A stretch of DNA of 64,000 nucleotides from the NCBI GenBank assembly GCA_965277445.1, contig CBDICY010000013.1, positions 1,178,001 to 1,242,000 of the forward strand, given 5' to 3'. The notes beneath the pieces were generated by a model. The model made no database searches. It was given only the letters and a program-made list of their open reading frames with translations, and was not told where the DNA came from. This document shows, piece after piece, positions 36,701 to 45,881 of the stretch. How positions within the stretch are numbered: position 1 is the stretch's first letter; every line of letters starts with the position of its first letter. Position numbers and translations under genes: made by a program. Source of the stretch: JAFMDF01 sp965277445. GTDB taxonomy: Bacteria > Bacteroidota > Bacteroidia > Chitinophagales > Saprospiraceae.

Positions 36701-38612
36701 TGCACAGACCGATTTACCTGCTTTCGAAGTAAAAGCAAATGACTTGACTTGTGCAACACCAACTAGTGAATTAAAGGTTATTTATAGCGGAACGGATTTA
36801 AACTTTGCTTGGACTGGGCCTGAAGGATTTACTTCTACGGAAGCAACGCCAACGGTAAGTACGGCAGGAACTTATGAAGTATTGGTGAGTAACGAAAATG
36901 GTTGTAGTTCGACTGCTGCTGTGACTATCACCCAAATGGCAACTTCTAGTATTTCTTTTGCGGCAACAAGTGCTATTTCTTGCAACCATGAAATTGTAAC
37001 GATTGATGCAACTGCTTCAACTTTAACAGAAAATGTATTAGTGGAATGGGCAACGGAAGATGGAAATATTATTCATAAAGTAAATGATTTAATGATTAGT
37101 GTAGACCAACCTGGTACATATGCTTTAACCGTAAGAGATTTAGCAACAGAATGTGTAACTATCCAAGCAATTAAAGTAGAAGGCACACCAGCTATTGCGG
37201 CTAGAATTGAGAATGACCAAGTATTAAACTGCTCGCAATCTTCTTTGACTTTATCTGCAAATAATAGCGACTATTCAGAAAATACCGTATTCAATTGGGT
37301 AACGGATAATGGTAATATTATTTCTGATGTGGCGGCAAGAGAGATTGAGGTAAATGCACCAGGTTTTTATACTTTATTAGTAACTGATACCATTACAGGT
37401 TGTTCAGATGCTACTTTTACTATAGTAAATGAGGCAGCAAGACCAGTAGCCAACTTGACCACACCAACGATGTTAACTTGTAACCAACCAACGACAACTA
37501 TTAGTGGTGCAAGTTCTATTGTGAATGCAACATCTAAGATCGAATGGACAAGAAATGGCGAAGTTATTCCTAACAGCAACGTGTTATTTTTGACCGTAAA
37601 TACAGCAGGAATTTATAGCATGACAATTACTGATACTGTGAACCAATGTGTTGCGACTAACCAAATGGAAGTGATTAGTCACGAAGCACCAGTGGTAACG
37701 ATTGTTAAAATAGACCAAGATGCTTGTGGAAAAGGAGAGGGTAGTATTGCTTTAAATGTAGCAACTAATAATGCTTATGAAATTAAGTGGAGTAATGGAG
37801 AAACGGGAGCAATGATTGAAAATTTAAATGCGGGTGATTATACGGCGACTATTACAGATGAGATTGGTTGTGAGGTAGTTATGAACCAAACAATTCAAGC
37901 AGTTGCACCTATTTCACTAGCAGATGCGACGATCACACCAATCACTTGCAATGGTAATGAAAATGGACAGATTGAAGTTGCTTTACAAGGTGGAAATTTT
38001 CCTTACGAGACACAATGGTCTAATGGAGAAACAGCTTTGGCTATTGATGGATTAGCCACAGGTGTACATACTTTGGAAGTGGTAGATGCAAAAGGCTGTG
38101 TAAATACTTTTGATTTTGAAATGAGAGCGCCAAATGCTTTAGAAGCAGAGGTAACGGTTTTACATAATGATGTAATGGTGGAAGTAGTTGGTGGAACACC
38201 TGATTATGTCTTTGATTGGAGTGATGGAACAACAGCTAATTATGGTTCTAACTTTACACCAGGAACACACGAGGTGACGATTCAGGATGCCAATGGTTGT
38301 GCAATTACTAAATCTTTTGAGATAGATGCAACTACGGCAACTAAAGATTTATTGACAAAAGATGTAGAAATTATGGCATTTCCTAATCCAACAACGGATT
38401 ATTTTAAGGTAAAAAAGGAATTATCTGGTATGAGTACGATCAATTTATCAGTATATACAGCAGCAGGGGAGCAAATGATTGCTACTACGTCAAGAGCGAC
38501 TAGTGTAGAGCAGACAGTTAATACCCAAGATTGGGCGCCTGGTACTTATTTTTTGCGAGTTCAAACGAAAGAGGGGACATCTGTGAATAAAATTCAGGTT
38601 ATCAAAAAATAA
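33765..38612 (+). CDS. secreted reprolysin-like zinc metalloprotease with Ig-like and SprB repeats
   Basis: 1615 residues. Signal peptide to about residue 28, then a propeptide, then an M12B-like catalytic domain (about 205-440) with the zinc site HEIGHNLGSAH: His343, Glu344, His347, His353, followed by MSYCHL as a Met-turn. A SprB repeat (PYTYQWSNGASTKDL) follows. Then come about ten ~80-residue repeats of the type WTGPNGFxSTxxxPxVxxAG, some degenerate, and three more SprB-like segments. The end is a type IX sorting domain (FPNPTTDYFKV, KIQVIKK). Exported protease or adhesin; substrate unknown. Confidence 0.88.
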   Translation: MTTTLKVCTSILIGFLCAVTTINLQASTIYTYPTVELFENIHSGADKKRFVEDATYFTLNEKALAQINQQKLETMTLQIPFGTSKRLTVNLEKVNFLANDFKVVVQSEDSHNTLSYSPNLFYRGAILGVKDAIVTINFFQESMTGVLSLNGENYNIGQYGATDANTHVLYQERNLNASNPFSCSTEDLKEMVITREGNSGARSKNTVEVYVECDYELFKANGSSAQKTVDFATGLFNVVSAIYAIDDIDVQVSEIKIWSTADPYPTNSAKAARDAFGRSLNGNFNGDVAHLLSNYKVNGTVPNGGSANIDALCDKEKAVGYTNITTSYRDYPTYSWTAYAVTHEIGHNLGSAHTHSCLWPTGPIDNCWCPEGDCDQGAEPVSTGGTVMSYCHLNPQWTNDCDLSASNPGINLAGGFGSLPGALIRSRIANANCLGGNGGVTLPFQANANVTDEACNQRNGAIKLTVSYGQTPYTYQWSNGASTKDLTNIAAGSYSCVITDAKGNRTNITVTVRGSEPFEMSAGSDQIIGCAEPIVTLDGSDSPKGFSYNYLWTSLDARLYGNVRKERVSVSEPGTYVLTISHDNTGCVVSDTVVVMEDFSTPTANISAGTLSCANDHTTINLASSSDIATYEWTGPNGYTSTVANPYVEKAGIYKVILTGTNGCTTEEGVEVIENTGTITPVAQGGTITCATTRVQLISSAGTTATYNWTGPNNFTSTLQNPMVDEAGTYILEVIAENGCTGETNVVVTAENNVPTIAAEGGMINCGETDTQLSATASTTVTYNWTGPNNFQSAAQNPIVTAAGQYNVKVTAINGCTSETSVLVMQENEQPTIVAKGGMLDCNHPTTTFVVNTEATDLTYSWTGPNGFRSSEKTPTVDVAGNYQLVAGKGAGCMTTVDVIVEENYTTPIVAIKGENITCAKEQVTLKVLSNDNIQTYTWANANGKISTDQEIAVTEAGTYELTVTNENGCTTSETFTVNAQTDLPAFEVKANDLTCATPTSELKVIYSGTDLNFAWTGPEGFTSTEATPTVSTAGTYEVLVSNENGCSSTAAVTITQMATSSISFAATSAISCNHEIVTIDATASTLTENVLVEWATEDGNIIHKVNDLMISVDQPGTYALTVRDLATECVTIQAIKVEGTPAIAARIENDQVLNCSQSSLTLSANNSDYSENTVFNWVTDNGNIISDVAAREIEVNAPGFYTLLVTDTITGCSDATFTIVNEAARPVANLTTPTMLTCNQPTTTISGASSIVNATSKIEWTRNGEVIPNSNVLFLTVNTAGIYSMTITDTVNQCVATNQMEVISHEAPVVTIVKIDQDACGKGEGSIALNVATNNAYEIKWSNGETGAMIENLNAGDYTATITDEIGCEVVMNQTIQAVAPISLADATITPITCNGNENGQIEVALQGGNFPYETQWSNGETALAIDGLATGVHTLEVVDAKGCVNTFDFEMRAPNALEAEVTVLHNDVMVEVVGGTPDYVFDWSDGTTANYGSNFTPGTHEVTIQDANGCAITKSFEIDATTATKDLLTKDVEIMAFPNPTTDYFKVKKELSGMSTINLSVYTAAGEQMIATTSRATSVEQTVNTQDWAPGTYFLRVQTKEGTSVNKIQVIKK
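35590..36950 (+). repeat. tandem ~80-residue Ig-like coding repeats
   Basis: At least five copies of a unit with TYNWTGPNNF-type cores and AGTYxxxV...NGC ends, such as near 35660, 35880, 36110, 36345 and 36810. The spacing is about 230-240 bases. Divergence is high, so these are old duplications. Confidence 0.7.
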
Positions 38613-38793
38613 TTTTCTTTTTGCTATATTTTTTTTCTTTTTCTCAAGCAACTGAATGAACAACTAAAAGAATGTCGTTTATAGACAGCGCTATGTAGAT
38701 GCGATCAAAGGCAGACATGTTTTTGGTCGCTTTTTTATTCCCTATTTTCAAATTTTGTAACCTCAATTTCTTTAAATCAGGTTGTTTTAATAC

Positions 38794-38866
38794 GATGGAA
38801 AATACTTGACTAAATTTTTAAAGTTTGATGGAAAATACTTGATTTATTATTGATGGAATTTACTTG
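38794..38866. repeat. three direct repeats of GATGGAAAATACTTGA
   Basis: Copies at 38794-38809 and 38827-38842 are identical; 38852-38866 has TT for AA. Start-to-start distances are 33 and 25 bases, roughly 2.5-3 helical turns. The arrangement resembles operator sites. Confidence 0.6.
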
Positions 38867-38917
38867 TGGGAGGTTATATTTAGAAGCAATTGTGGAGGGA
38901 AAAAGACAATCACTATT

Positions 38918-39064
38918 ATACTTGTTATATTGCAAAAAGGATGCCAAAAAACGATTGAGTTACAATTAATTTTATGATCTTTTTTAAGTCAAAAATGGAG
39001 GTGATTTTTTAATGAAATATCAATCGTTATTGATACTTATTATATTGCAAAAAGGATGCCAAAA
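38918..39064. repeat. 32-base direct repeat, two copies
   Basis: 38918-38949 and 39033-39064 match at 31 of 32 positions (cores ATTGCAAAAAGGATGCCAAA). They are 115 bases apart in the same orientation. Confidence 0.7.
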
Positions 39065-39401
39065 TTGAATTTATTTTTATGTTTTTTTGAATAAAAAATT
39101 TGAGTACTTATTAAAAGGATTTTTTGAATAGTAGAATAAGTAATTTGTTGACTATTAAATAATTATATTTAATATTAATAAAATTAAAATATGATTAAAT
39201 TTCATTGTTAAATTTAATTTATTCTTGAAAAAACTAACAATATATTAAGGGTAGAAAGGGAACGTTATTCAATGTTTTTAATTGAGGAAATTAGTAGCTA
39301 TTTTGTCTTTTAAATCAGCTTAGAAATCCCCAAATATTTCTGATGCTTTAAGGAGATTCAAAAAAGGGGAATATACTGTAGATATTGATGTCGTTATAAA
39401 C

Positions 39402-39439
39402 AAAAAAGCCCTTACCAAATGAATGATAAGGGCTTTTTT
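39402..39439 (-). terminator. strong bidirectional terminator
   Basis: AAAAAAGCCCTTA (39402-39414) pairs perfectly over 13 bp with 39427-39439; loop 12 bases; both sides give a T run. It lies 15 bases past the stop of the minus-strand small gene. Confidence 0.85.
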
Positions 39440-39453
39440 GAAGAAACTATTTT

Positions 39454-39615
39454 TTACTCAGCAATTTTCTTTTTAGCGACGGCTATAAGTCGATCAATAG
39501 ATTGAGCAACTTGTAAGAGTTTTTCTTTTTTATGAAATTTTTTATTGTCTAAAATAGCAGCTATAATGCTATTATATTTACGACTTTTTGCTTTTAGTTT
39601 ATTAAATGTAGCCAT
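39454..39615 (-). CDS. 53-residue basic protein
   Basis: A complete short frame (MATFNKLKAKSRKYNSIIAA ... KKKIAE) starting with ATG at 39615, 5 bases after the stop of the upstream gene, and followed by an intrinsic terminator. It has many Lys residues and is predicted helical. The tight coupling and terminator support a real gene in a two-gene operon. No family recognised. Confidence 0.65.
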   Translation of the reverse strand: MATFNKLKAKSRKYNSIIAAILDNKKFHKKEKLLQVAQSIDRLIAVAKKKIAE

Positions 39616-39620
39616 ATAAA

Positions 39621-39965
39621 TTATTTAGTTTCGACTAAGTTTTTAGCCAATTCTTTTTCCCAAGTTTTTACGATATAACCAACTACTTTTATTAAATTAT
39701 CAGCAGGTAAAAAATCGGGTAATGGAGTCATAATATCAATAATGACTTTTTTTAGGGGCATTTCGGGAGAGGCTGCGAAATATTCTTTTGTCTTTCGGGT
39801 GATTAAATCTTTTTGAGCTTTATAATACTTAGGTTGAGTTGGTGCCCTTTTAGAAATTGATTCAAATAATGCTTGTTTTTCTTTAGAAAATAGCTGTTTA
39901 GTATCCTTTGAATAAATTAAAGTTTTTGCACTAGAAGCAACTACGGCTATATTTGTATCTTTCAT
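39621..39965 (-). CDS. small unknown protein, operon with the 53-residue gene
   Basis: 114 residues from ATG 39965 (MKDTNIAVVASSAKTLIYSK); the frame continues to a TTG at 40022 but without conserved character. Mostly charged and helical, with PTQPKYYKAQKDL and MTPLPDFLPADN in the middle. No signal peptide or known domain. First gene of a two-gene minus-strand unit. Confidence 0.6.
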   Translation of the reverse strand: MKDTNIAVVASSAKTLIYSKDTKQLFSKEKQALFESISKRAPTQPKYYKAQKDLITRKTKEYFAASPEMPLKKVIIDIMTPLPDFLPADNLIKVVGYIVKTWEKELAKNLVETK

Positions 39966-40225
39966 TTTCTGATTGTTTTTGTGTAGATAATCACAATGTA
40001 AGCAAATTGTTCCTAAAATCAAAAATGAGCCAAACCCAATTATTTTCCATTCAATTTTGATATAAATACAGAATTAAAGTATTTTGCCAAATCTACTTTA
40101 CTCAAGGAATTATTTTTAGAAACAGGAAAAGTGAATGACCAAACATTTGAAAGTACCTATTTGCTAATAATATCCGACTAATTCATCGTTCATCATTCTC
40201 CAAGGTAATTCCAAACTGCTATACT

Positions 40226-41947
40226 ATGCGAATTATAATTCTATTGACGACCCTTTTACTAACGGTCGGTTTTGCTATCAATCATACCAAACCAACCAAG
40301 ACCTATCCACAAGATTACTTTCGATCCCCAATCGATCAAACGATCAGATTATCGGGAACCTTTGGTGAGCTAAGGCCCAATCATTTACATTCTGGTATTG
40401 ACATTAAAGCGACGGGGGGCAAAAATGGACAACCCATTTATGCCATTGCAGATGGCTATATTGCAAGAATAAAAGTGCAATCTGGAGGCTATGGAAATGC
40501 TTTGTACTTAGTACATCCTAATGGCTATATGTCGGTCTATGCACACTTACAAAACTTTGAAAGTAAGGTGGCTAAATACGTTAAAAAAACACAATATGAA
40601 AAACAATCTTTTAATGTAGATCTCTATTTAAATGGGGAAACCTTCAGAGTGAAAAAGGGAGAAAAAATTGGGAATTTAGGAACTTCTGGTCGTTCCTTTG
40701 GCCCGCATTTACATTTTGAAATTCGAGATAATAAAACGCAAAAACCAATCAATCCATTATTGTTTGGTTTGAAAATGGAGGATGATTTGCGACCAAGACT
40801 ACATAATGTTAAAATCTATCATTTGAATGATAAATTTGAGACGATAGACACCAAAATTCATTCTTTAGTTAAAAAAGGAGGTGGTAAATATGGTATCAAA
40901 GGAGACACTTTAGCGATCGGTGCTTGGCGAGCTGGATTTGGCATCAAAGCTTATGACCATCATAATGGTGTGCGCAATTGGAATGGGATTTATGCCTTAG
41001 AAATTTATCAAGATGGTGCTTTAATTCATAGCTTTGATATGGAAACTTTTTCTTTTGGTGAAAGCCGATATATTAATGCGCACATCGACTACGCAGAGCA
41101 AAAATTGAATAAAGCCTATTATAATCGAAGTTATAAATTACCGGGCAATCGCTTGTCAATTTATAATAAAAATGAAGGTATTGTCACTCTGCATAAAAAT
41201 AAACCCTCCAAAATAAAAGTGGTTGCTTTAGACGTTGATGGGAATAAGGCTGTACTAGATTTTTGGGTCAAAAGAAAAGAGGTAGTCCCTTCTAGTTCAG
41301 GGAATTATAATTATTCCTTACTTTACGATAAATCAAATACCATTAACACAGGCACCATAAAAGCGGTCTTCTCAAAAGGTACTTTTTATGAAAATGCGTA
41401 TCTAAATTACGAGGTTTCTGCAGACAATTCTGACGGGGTTTATTCTGATATGCACCATTTGCATGATGAAAGTATTCCTGTACATAAATACTTTGATCTA
41501 AGCATTAAAGGAGATAGAATTCCAGAACATTTGCGTTCAAAAGCATTCATTGCGCATTGCGATAGCAAACAAAAAATAGCCAGTAATGGCGGAAAATGGA
41601 AAGATGGCTATTTAACTACAAAAGTTCGTTCTTTAGGAGATTACTGTATTATGATTGACGAAACTAAACCAGTTATTGAACCAATGTCTTTCCGCAATGA
41701 TATGACGAACCGTTCTAGAATGACCTTCAAAATTACCGATAACACTCGGACAACAGGCAAAGCAAGAGGCCTATCTTTTAATGCTACCATCGATGGAAAA
41801 TGGATATTGATGAGATATGATGAAAAAAATGATCTATTAATTCACGAATTGGATGAACGGACGCCAAAAGGTGAACATACATTGAAAATTACAGTAAGAG
41901 ATGACAGAGGAAATAAGAATGTTTATCAGCGGCAGTTTAGACGATAG
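40226..41947 (+). CDS. M23-family (LytM) metallopeptidase
   Basis: 573 residues with a signal peptide (1-19). The LytM domain occupies ~40-180: zinc ligands His55 and Asp59 in HSGID and His163 of GPHLHFEI (catalytic His161). A 30-residue insertion (about 113-142) interrupts the usual fold. A ~390-residue C-terminal part of unknown, beta-rich character follows. Likely cuts peptidoglycan cross-links or other peptides in the periplasm. upp is 74 bases downstream on the same strand. Confidence 0.9.
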   Translation: MRIIILLTTLLLTVGFAINHTKPTKTYPQDYFRSPIDQTIRLSGTFGELRPNHLHSGIDIKATGGKNGQPIYAIADGYIARIKVQSGGYGNALYLVHPNGYMSVYAHLQNFESKVAKYVKKTQYEKQSFNVDLYLNGETFRVKKGEKIGNLGTSGRSFGPHLHFEIRDNKTQKPINPLLFGLKMEDDLRPRLHNVKIYHLNDKFETIDTKIHSLVKKGGGKYGIKGDTLAIGAWRAGFGIKAYDHHNGVRNWNGIYALEIYQDGALIHSFDMETFSFGESRYINAHIDYAEQKLNKAYYNRSYKLPGNRLSIYNKNEGIVTLHKNKPSKIKVVALDVDGNKAVLDFWVKRKEVVPSSSGNYNYSLLYDKSNTINTGTIKAVFSKGTFYENAYLNYEVSADNSDGVYSDMHHLHDESIPVHKYFDLSIKGDRIPEHLRSKAFIAHCDSKQKIASNGGKWKDGYLTTKVRSLGDYCIMIDETKPVIEPMSFRNDMTNRSRMTFKITDNTRTTGKARGLSFNATIDGKWILMRYDEKNDLLIHELDERTPKGEHTLKITVRDDRGNKNVYQRQFRR

Positions 41948-42021
41948 ATTACAGTAGGCAGTAGACAGACCTTTTATCGTAAAACCTCCATAACCGCATC
42001 AACTCATAACCTCACTATATA

Positions 42022-42672
42022 ATGATCTACAACTTAGCAGACCACCATTCGATAGCGAACCAATTTATTGCAGAATTGAGAGACCAAACTATTCAAAAAG
42101 ACTCGATGCGCTTTCGGCGAAATTTGGAAAGAGTAGGGGAAGTACTGGCCTATGAGATTAGTAAAAAGATGAATTTTACCTCACAAGATACGGAAACACC
42201 TTTGGGAATTGCTACCACCTATGTCCCTTTAAGTAAAGTCGTTTTAGGGACTATTTTAAGAGCAGGATTACCGCTACATCAAGGGCTATTGAATTATTTT
42301 GATAGAGCGGAAAATGCTTTTGTTTCCGCTTATCGAGAGCACCACAAAGATGGAACTTTTGAAATAAATGTAGAGTATGTTTCTTGTCCAGATTTAACCG
42401 ATAAAACCTTAATTATTGCAGATCCAATGCTAGCGACTGGTGCTTCTATGGATTTGACAATCAAAGCTTTAAAGGAATTTGGGCGACCAGCAGAAATTCA
42501 TGTGGTAACGGCTATTGCTTCTCTTCAAGGTGTACAATATATCAACCGAAAGCATCCAAACGCACATATTTGGATGGGGGCTTGTGATGAAGAATTGACC
42601 GCAAAATCGTACATCGTCCCAGGTTTAGGAGATGCTGGAGATTTGAGTTATGGAGCAAAGTTGCAGGAGTAA
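42022..42672 (+). CDS. upp: uracil phosphoribosyltransferase
   Basis: This enzyme converts uracil and PRPP to UMP in pyrimidine salvage. 216 residues. The PRPP site is IIADPMLATGASM, the N-terminal part has LRDQ-like TIQKDSMRFRRN, and the uracil-binding end is YIVPGLGDAGDLSYG. Standard length. Confidence 0.96.
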   Translation: MIYNLADHHSIANQFIAELRDQTIQKDSMRFRRNLERVGEVLAYEISKKMNFTSQDTETPLGIATTYVPLSKVVLGTILRAGLPLHQGLLNYFDRAENAFVSAYREHHKDGTFEINVEYVSCPDLTDKTLIIADPMLATGASMDLTIKALKEFGRPAEIHVVTAIASLQGVQYINRKHPNAHIWMGACDEELTAKSYIVPGLGDAGDLSYGAKLQE

Positions 42673-42761
42673 ATTTTTCTTTTTTGAAATTGAAATTGAG
42701 TTTGAAGTTGAAATTTCTAAAAAACAACCTGTAAATCCTGCATAATCATGTCATCTTGTAA

Positions 42762-43670
42762 TCAAAATGTAGGACAGCCCATTCCCCGACCATTTGCCCG
42801 CTCAGGATTCACCAAATTATAAGAAAGGGAAATACCCGCAATAAAAAACAAATCATTCAAATTGGGATTACCACGTCTTGTGCCAGGCAAGGGCGTCGTT
42901 TGATTCAGATCAAAAAAATCATCTACTTGGTAGGAAATATCGGCAGAAAGTACCCCGTAAGTAAGTGCTAATTCTTCATAATCTGCGTAGGTATCACTCA
43001 CATCATCGAGATAATCCGTAAAAGTATAGTGGGCTGTAACATCAAAACCTAAAGTCAAATCTTCGTTGAGCAAAAATTTAATGCCAATTCCAGCCAAGAC
43101 ACTTCCACTATATAAGGAATAAGGTTTTCGATTAGGAAAAGAAGCCAAGCCTTGTCCTTCGGTATTTAAAGGTCGCAATTCATACGTTTGCCCCCGATAA
43201 GTCGCTTGTGGATTAAAAGTAAAAAAACTGCCCCCCAAAGAGACATAGGGTAGTAGGACTTGTTCATATTCGGCATTGGCCGTAAAAGGATACCATTCCA
43301 CTCGTAAACTAGCATCCACAAGCGGGGAAAAAAAACGCAGATTTCGTTGTTGTAAAAAGTCATAACTTGAATTAGCATCATCTCCTTCTAATTCTGTTTT
43401 GATGACTTGCAATTTTAGGGCGAAACTTTCGTTAATAGAATACCTTAAAAAACCGCCAATGGCAAAGTTGGTTTGTTTGGTTAGTACCTTAAATTCACTC
43501 GAAGCCAAATCCCCTTGATAATTAGCTCCACCTCCTAGTATACCCAACTCTAAAGTTTGAGCAGTTGTTTTAAAAAAACAGAAGGTAAACAAAGCACCAA
43601 CCATTAAATATTGGAACCTCCATTTTTGTAAAGAAATGGAATATAAATTTTTAAGGGGATGTTTATTCAT
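42762..43670 (-). CDS. DUF6089-family outer-membrane beta-barrel protein (paralogue)
   Basis: 302 residues. A signal peptide ends near FFKTTAQ (residue 38). Shares with the 31164-32024 protein the start LELGILGGGANYQGDL, the segment YTFTDYLDDVSDTYADY, the middle PLNTEGQGLASFPNRKPY and the terminal GCPTF. Outer-membrane barrel predicted. The upp/DUF6089 junction carries only a weak GAAATT/AATTTC palindrome. Confidence 0.85.
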   Translation of the reverse strand: MNKHPLKNLYSISLQKWRFQYLMVGALFTFCFFKTTAQTLELGILGGGANYQGDLASSEFKVLTKQTNFAIGGFLRYSINESFALKLQVIKTELEGDDANSSYDFLQQRNLRFFSPLVDASLRVEWYPFTANAEYEQVLLPYVSLGGSFFTFNPQATYRGQTYELRPLNTEGQGLASFPNRKPYSLYSGSVLAGIGIKFLLNEDLTLGFDVTAHYTFTDYLDDVSDTYADYEELALTYGVLSADISYQVDDFFDLNQTTPLPGTRRGNPNLNDLFFIAGISLSYNLVNPERANGRGMGCPTF

Positions 43671-43884
43671 ATTTTTTTATACAAGGGAATGATTTAGGAG
43701 TCGTTTTTTTCCTAAATGTAACCATATATTTAGGATTATTTCAATAGTAATAAATAATAACTTAATATAATGTCTATAAATATCTGAATTTTGTATGAAT
43801 CTTTTAAATAAAAAAGGTGTCTTAAAACAAGTTTTTACCGTCTTACGTTAAGACTTGATAGAAAATTAAATAAAATTAACAATA

Positions 43885-45600
43885 ATGAAATTAAATTTTT
43901 GGAAACCATTAACGCTAGGCCTTTTAATCAGTTCATCAGTTAATGCTCAGAATGCCATACCTGAAAATTGGTTTAACAAAGACAAAGTAAATGAAAATGT
44001 GCAGGCAGGTGTCAATGTAGAACAAGCATATTCGACGTTATTAAAAGGCAAAAAAGGTCAAACGATTATCGTAGCAGTCATTGATTCTGGCGTTGATATA
44101 GAGCATGAAGATTTGAAAGACGTCATCTGGCGAAATACAGACGAGATTGAAGGGAACGGAATAGATGACGATAAAAATGGCTATATCGACGATGTAAATG
44201 GATGGAATTTCCTTGGTGGGAAAGATGGCAAAAATGTAGAGCATGAGACACTTGAATTAGTTAGGATTTACAATAAATTACATGCTAAATATGCTGGAAA
44301 AGAAGCTAGTCAGGTTGCAAAAAAGAATAAAAAAGAATTTGCTCTATATCAGCAAACCAAACAGCGTATTGAAAAAGAAAGAGAGGAAGCAAGTACTAGT
44401 TTGGCACAATATGAAAGCATCAAACCCATTATCTTAGAATCGCTAAATGTAGTAGAAAAGGCATTGAAGGGGAAAAAGCCTACGGTTGCTAATGTAACGG
44501 CAATAAAAGGAGGTTTTGACCAAATTTTAGATGTAGGTAAAAATGTAGTACTAGATGTGTTGAATCAAGGTGCCGAGGTAGCATCTATGGAGGATGTTAA
44601 AACAGAGATGGAAGGGCAACTGCAAGGAGGCATTGATCATTTTTCGGAGCAATTAGATTATAATTTAAATGTGGACTTTGATGCCAGAAAAATAGTCGGA
44701 GATGATTACGAGAACCAAATAGAAAAAGGCTACGGCAATAGTGATGTAGAAGGCCCAGATGCTTCGCATGGAACGCATGTTGCTGGAATTATTGGTGCTA
44801 TTAGAAACAATGGAATTGGCATGAATGGCGTAGCGGATAATATTCAGATTATGCCAATTAGAGCAGTTCCTAGTGGAGATGAACGAGACAAAGATGTAGC
44901 GAATGCTATTCGATATGCCGTAGATAATGGGGCCTCTGTGATTAATATGAGTTTTGGAAAAGATTATGCATGGAACAAAAAAATAGTAGACAATGCCGTA
45001 AGATATGCGGCTAGAAAGGATGTATTAATCGTACATGCGGCAGGAAATGATTCTAAAGAAATCGAAGCTAAAAGTAATTTTCCAAATGATGTCTACGCCA
45101 AGAAAAAATTATTTGGGTCGAAGAAAGCAAAAAACTGGATAGAAGTAGGTGCTTTGAGTTGGAGAGTTGGCGAAAACTCCATTGCTAGTTTCTCGAATTA
45201 CGACAAAGAAAATGTAGATTTATTTGCACCAGGAGAAAAAATATATTCTACTAAGCCAGATAATAAATATGAAAATGAACAAGGAACGAGTATGGCATCG
45301 CCTGTTGTAGCAGGAGTAGCTGCGGTTTTACGTTCTTATTTTCCTAAATTATCAGCAACTCAGGTCAAGCAGATTTTACTAGAATCCGTTACGCCATTAA
45401 ATATTGAGGTGATTAAGCCAGGAACGGAGGCAGAAAAAGTCTCTTTTAGTAGTTTAAGTGTAACAGGTGGCGCAGTCAATGCCTACCAAGCCGTAAAAAA
45501 AGCAGCAATGGTAAAAGGGAAGAAGAAAGGTGTAAAGAGTAGTGGGAAAAGTGGAAATGGTGCGGTTACTACTGGTAAAAAGAAAGCGAAAGTAGCCTAG
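43885..45600 (+). CDS. subtilisin-family serine protease (S8)
   Basis: 571 residues, signal peptide to about SSSVNAQ (residue 22). The triad is complete: Asp67 in AVIDSGVD, His295 in ASHGTHVAG, Ser469 in GTSMASPV. Between Asp and His is an insertion of roughly 140 residues rich in Glu/Lys/Gln (about 115-270), unusual for S8 enzymes and probably a helical arm. The C-terminal tail is Lys/Gly-rich and lacks a type IX sorting domain, so it may stay in the periplasm. A terminator follows at 45687. Confidence 0.9.
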   Translation: MKLNFWKPLTLGLLISSSVNAQNAIPENWFNKDKVNENVQAGVNVEQAYSTLLKGKKGQTIIVAVIDSGVDIEHEDLKDVIWRNTDEIEGNGIDDDKNGYIDDVNGWNFLGGKDGKNVEHETLELVRIYNKLHAKYAGKEASQVAKKNKKEFALYQQTKQRIEKEREEASTSLAQYESIKPIILESLNVVEKALKGKKPTVANVTAIKGGFDQILDVGKNVVLDVLNQGAEVASMEDVKTEMEGQLQGGIDHFSEQLDYNLNVDFDARKIVGDDYENQIEKGYGNSDVEGPDASHGTHVAGIIGAIRNNGIGMNGVADNIQIMPIRAVPSGDERDKDVANAIRYAVDNGASVINMSFGKDYAWNKKIVDNAVRYAARKDVLIVHAAGNDSKEIEAKSNFPNDVYAKKKLFGSKKAKNWIEVGALSWRVGENSIASFSNYDKENVDLFAPGEKIYSTKPDNKYENEQGTSMASPVVAGVAAVLRSYFPKLSATQVKQILLESVTPLNIEVIKPGTEAEKVSFSSLSVTGGAVNAYQAVKKAAMVKGKKKGVKSSGKSGNGAVTTGKKKAKVA

Positions 45601-45686
45601 GAAATGATGAGTTATGAATGATGAACGATGAATTGTTGACATCAGATTTTTTTATTCATTCAGCTACATTTAAAATAAATTCAAAG

Positions 45687-45719
45687 ATGGTCAGACCGAT
45701 GAGGTGCTGGCCATTTTTT
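45687..45719 (+). terminator. terminator after the subtilase gene
   Basis: ATGGTCAG (45687-45694) pairs with CTGGCCAT (45707-45714; one G-T pair) and is followed by TTTTT. Confidence 0.7.
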
Positions 45720-45842
45720 ATGGCATTATTCAAAAAATAATAAAAATTCCCAAATTAATTCCTATTTTTCGGCGAGCAAAAGTACCCAATCAAAATTAAT
45801 CGACACATTTTATGAGGGACTCTTTTTCCATTCTGCGGCGTT

Positions 45843-45881
45843 AAAAATTATCTCCATAACGGTGTTATGTAGAGAATTTTT
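45843..45881. repeat. interrupted 16-bp hairpin upstream of the HGSNAT-like gene
   Basis: AAAAATT, TCT and CATAAC on the left pair with GTTATG, AGA and AATTTTT on the right, with three symmetric single mismatches and a GGT loop. It lies ~90 bases before the start codon. Confidence 0.5.

Larger units (their letters stand above)
38613..39453. other. 841-base intergenic region with direct repeats
   Basis: No ORF of note. It contains a triple repeat at 38794-38866, two copies of a 32-base repeat at 38918-38949 and 39033-39064, and the terminator at 39402-39439. Confidence 0.5.
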
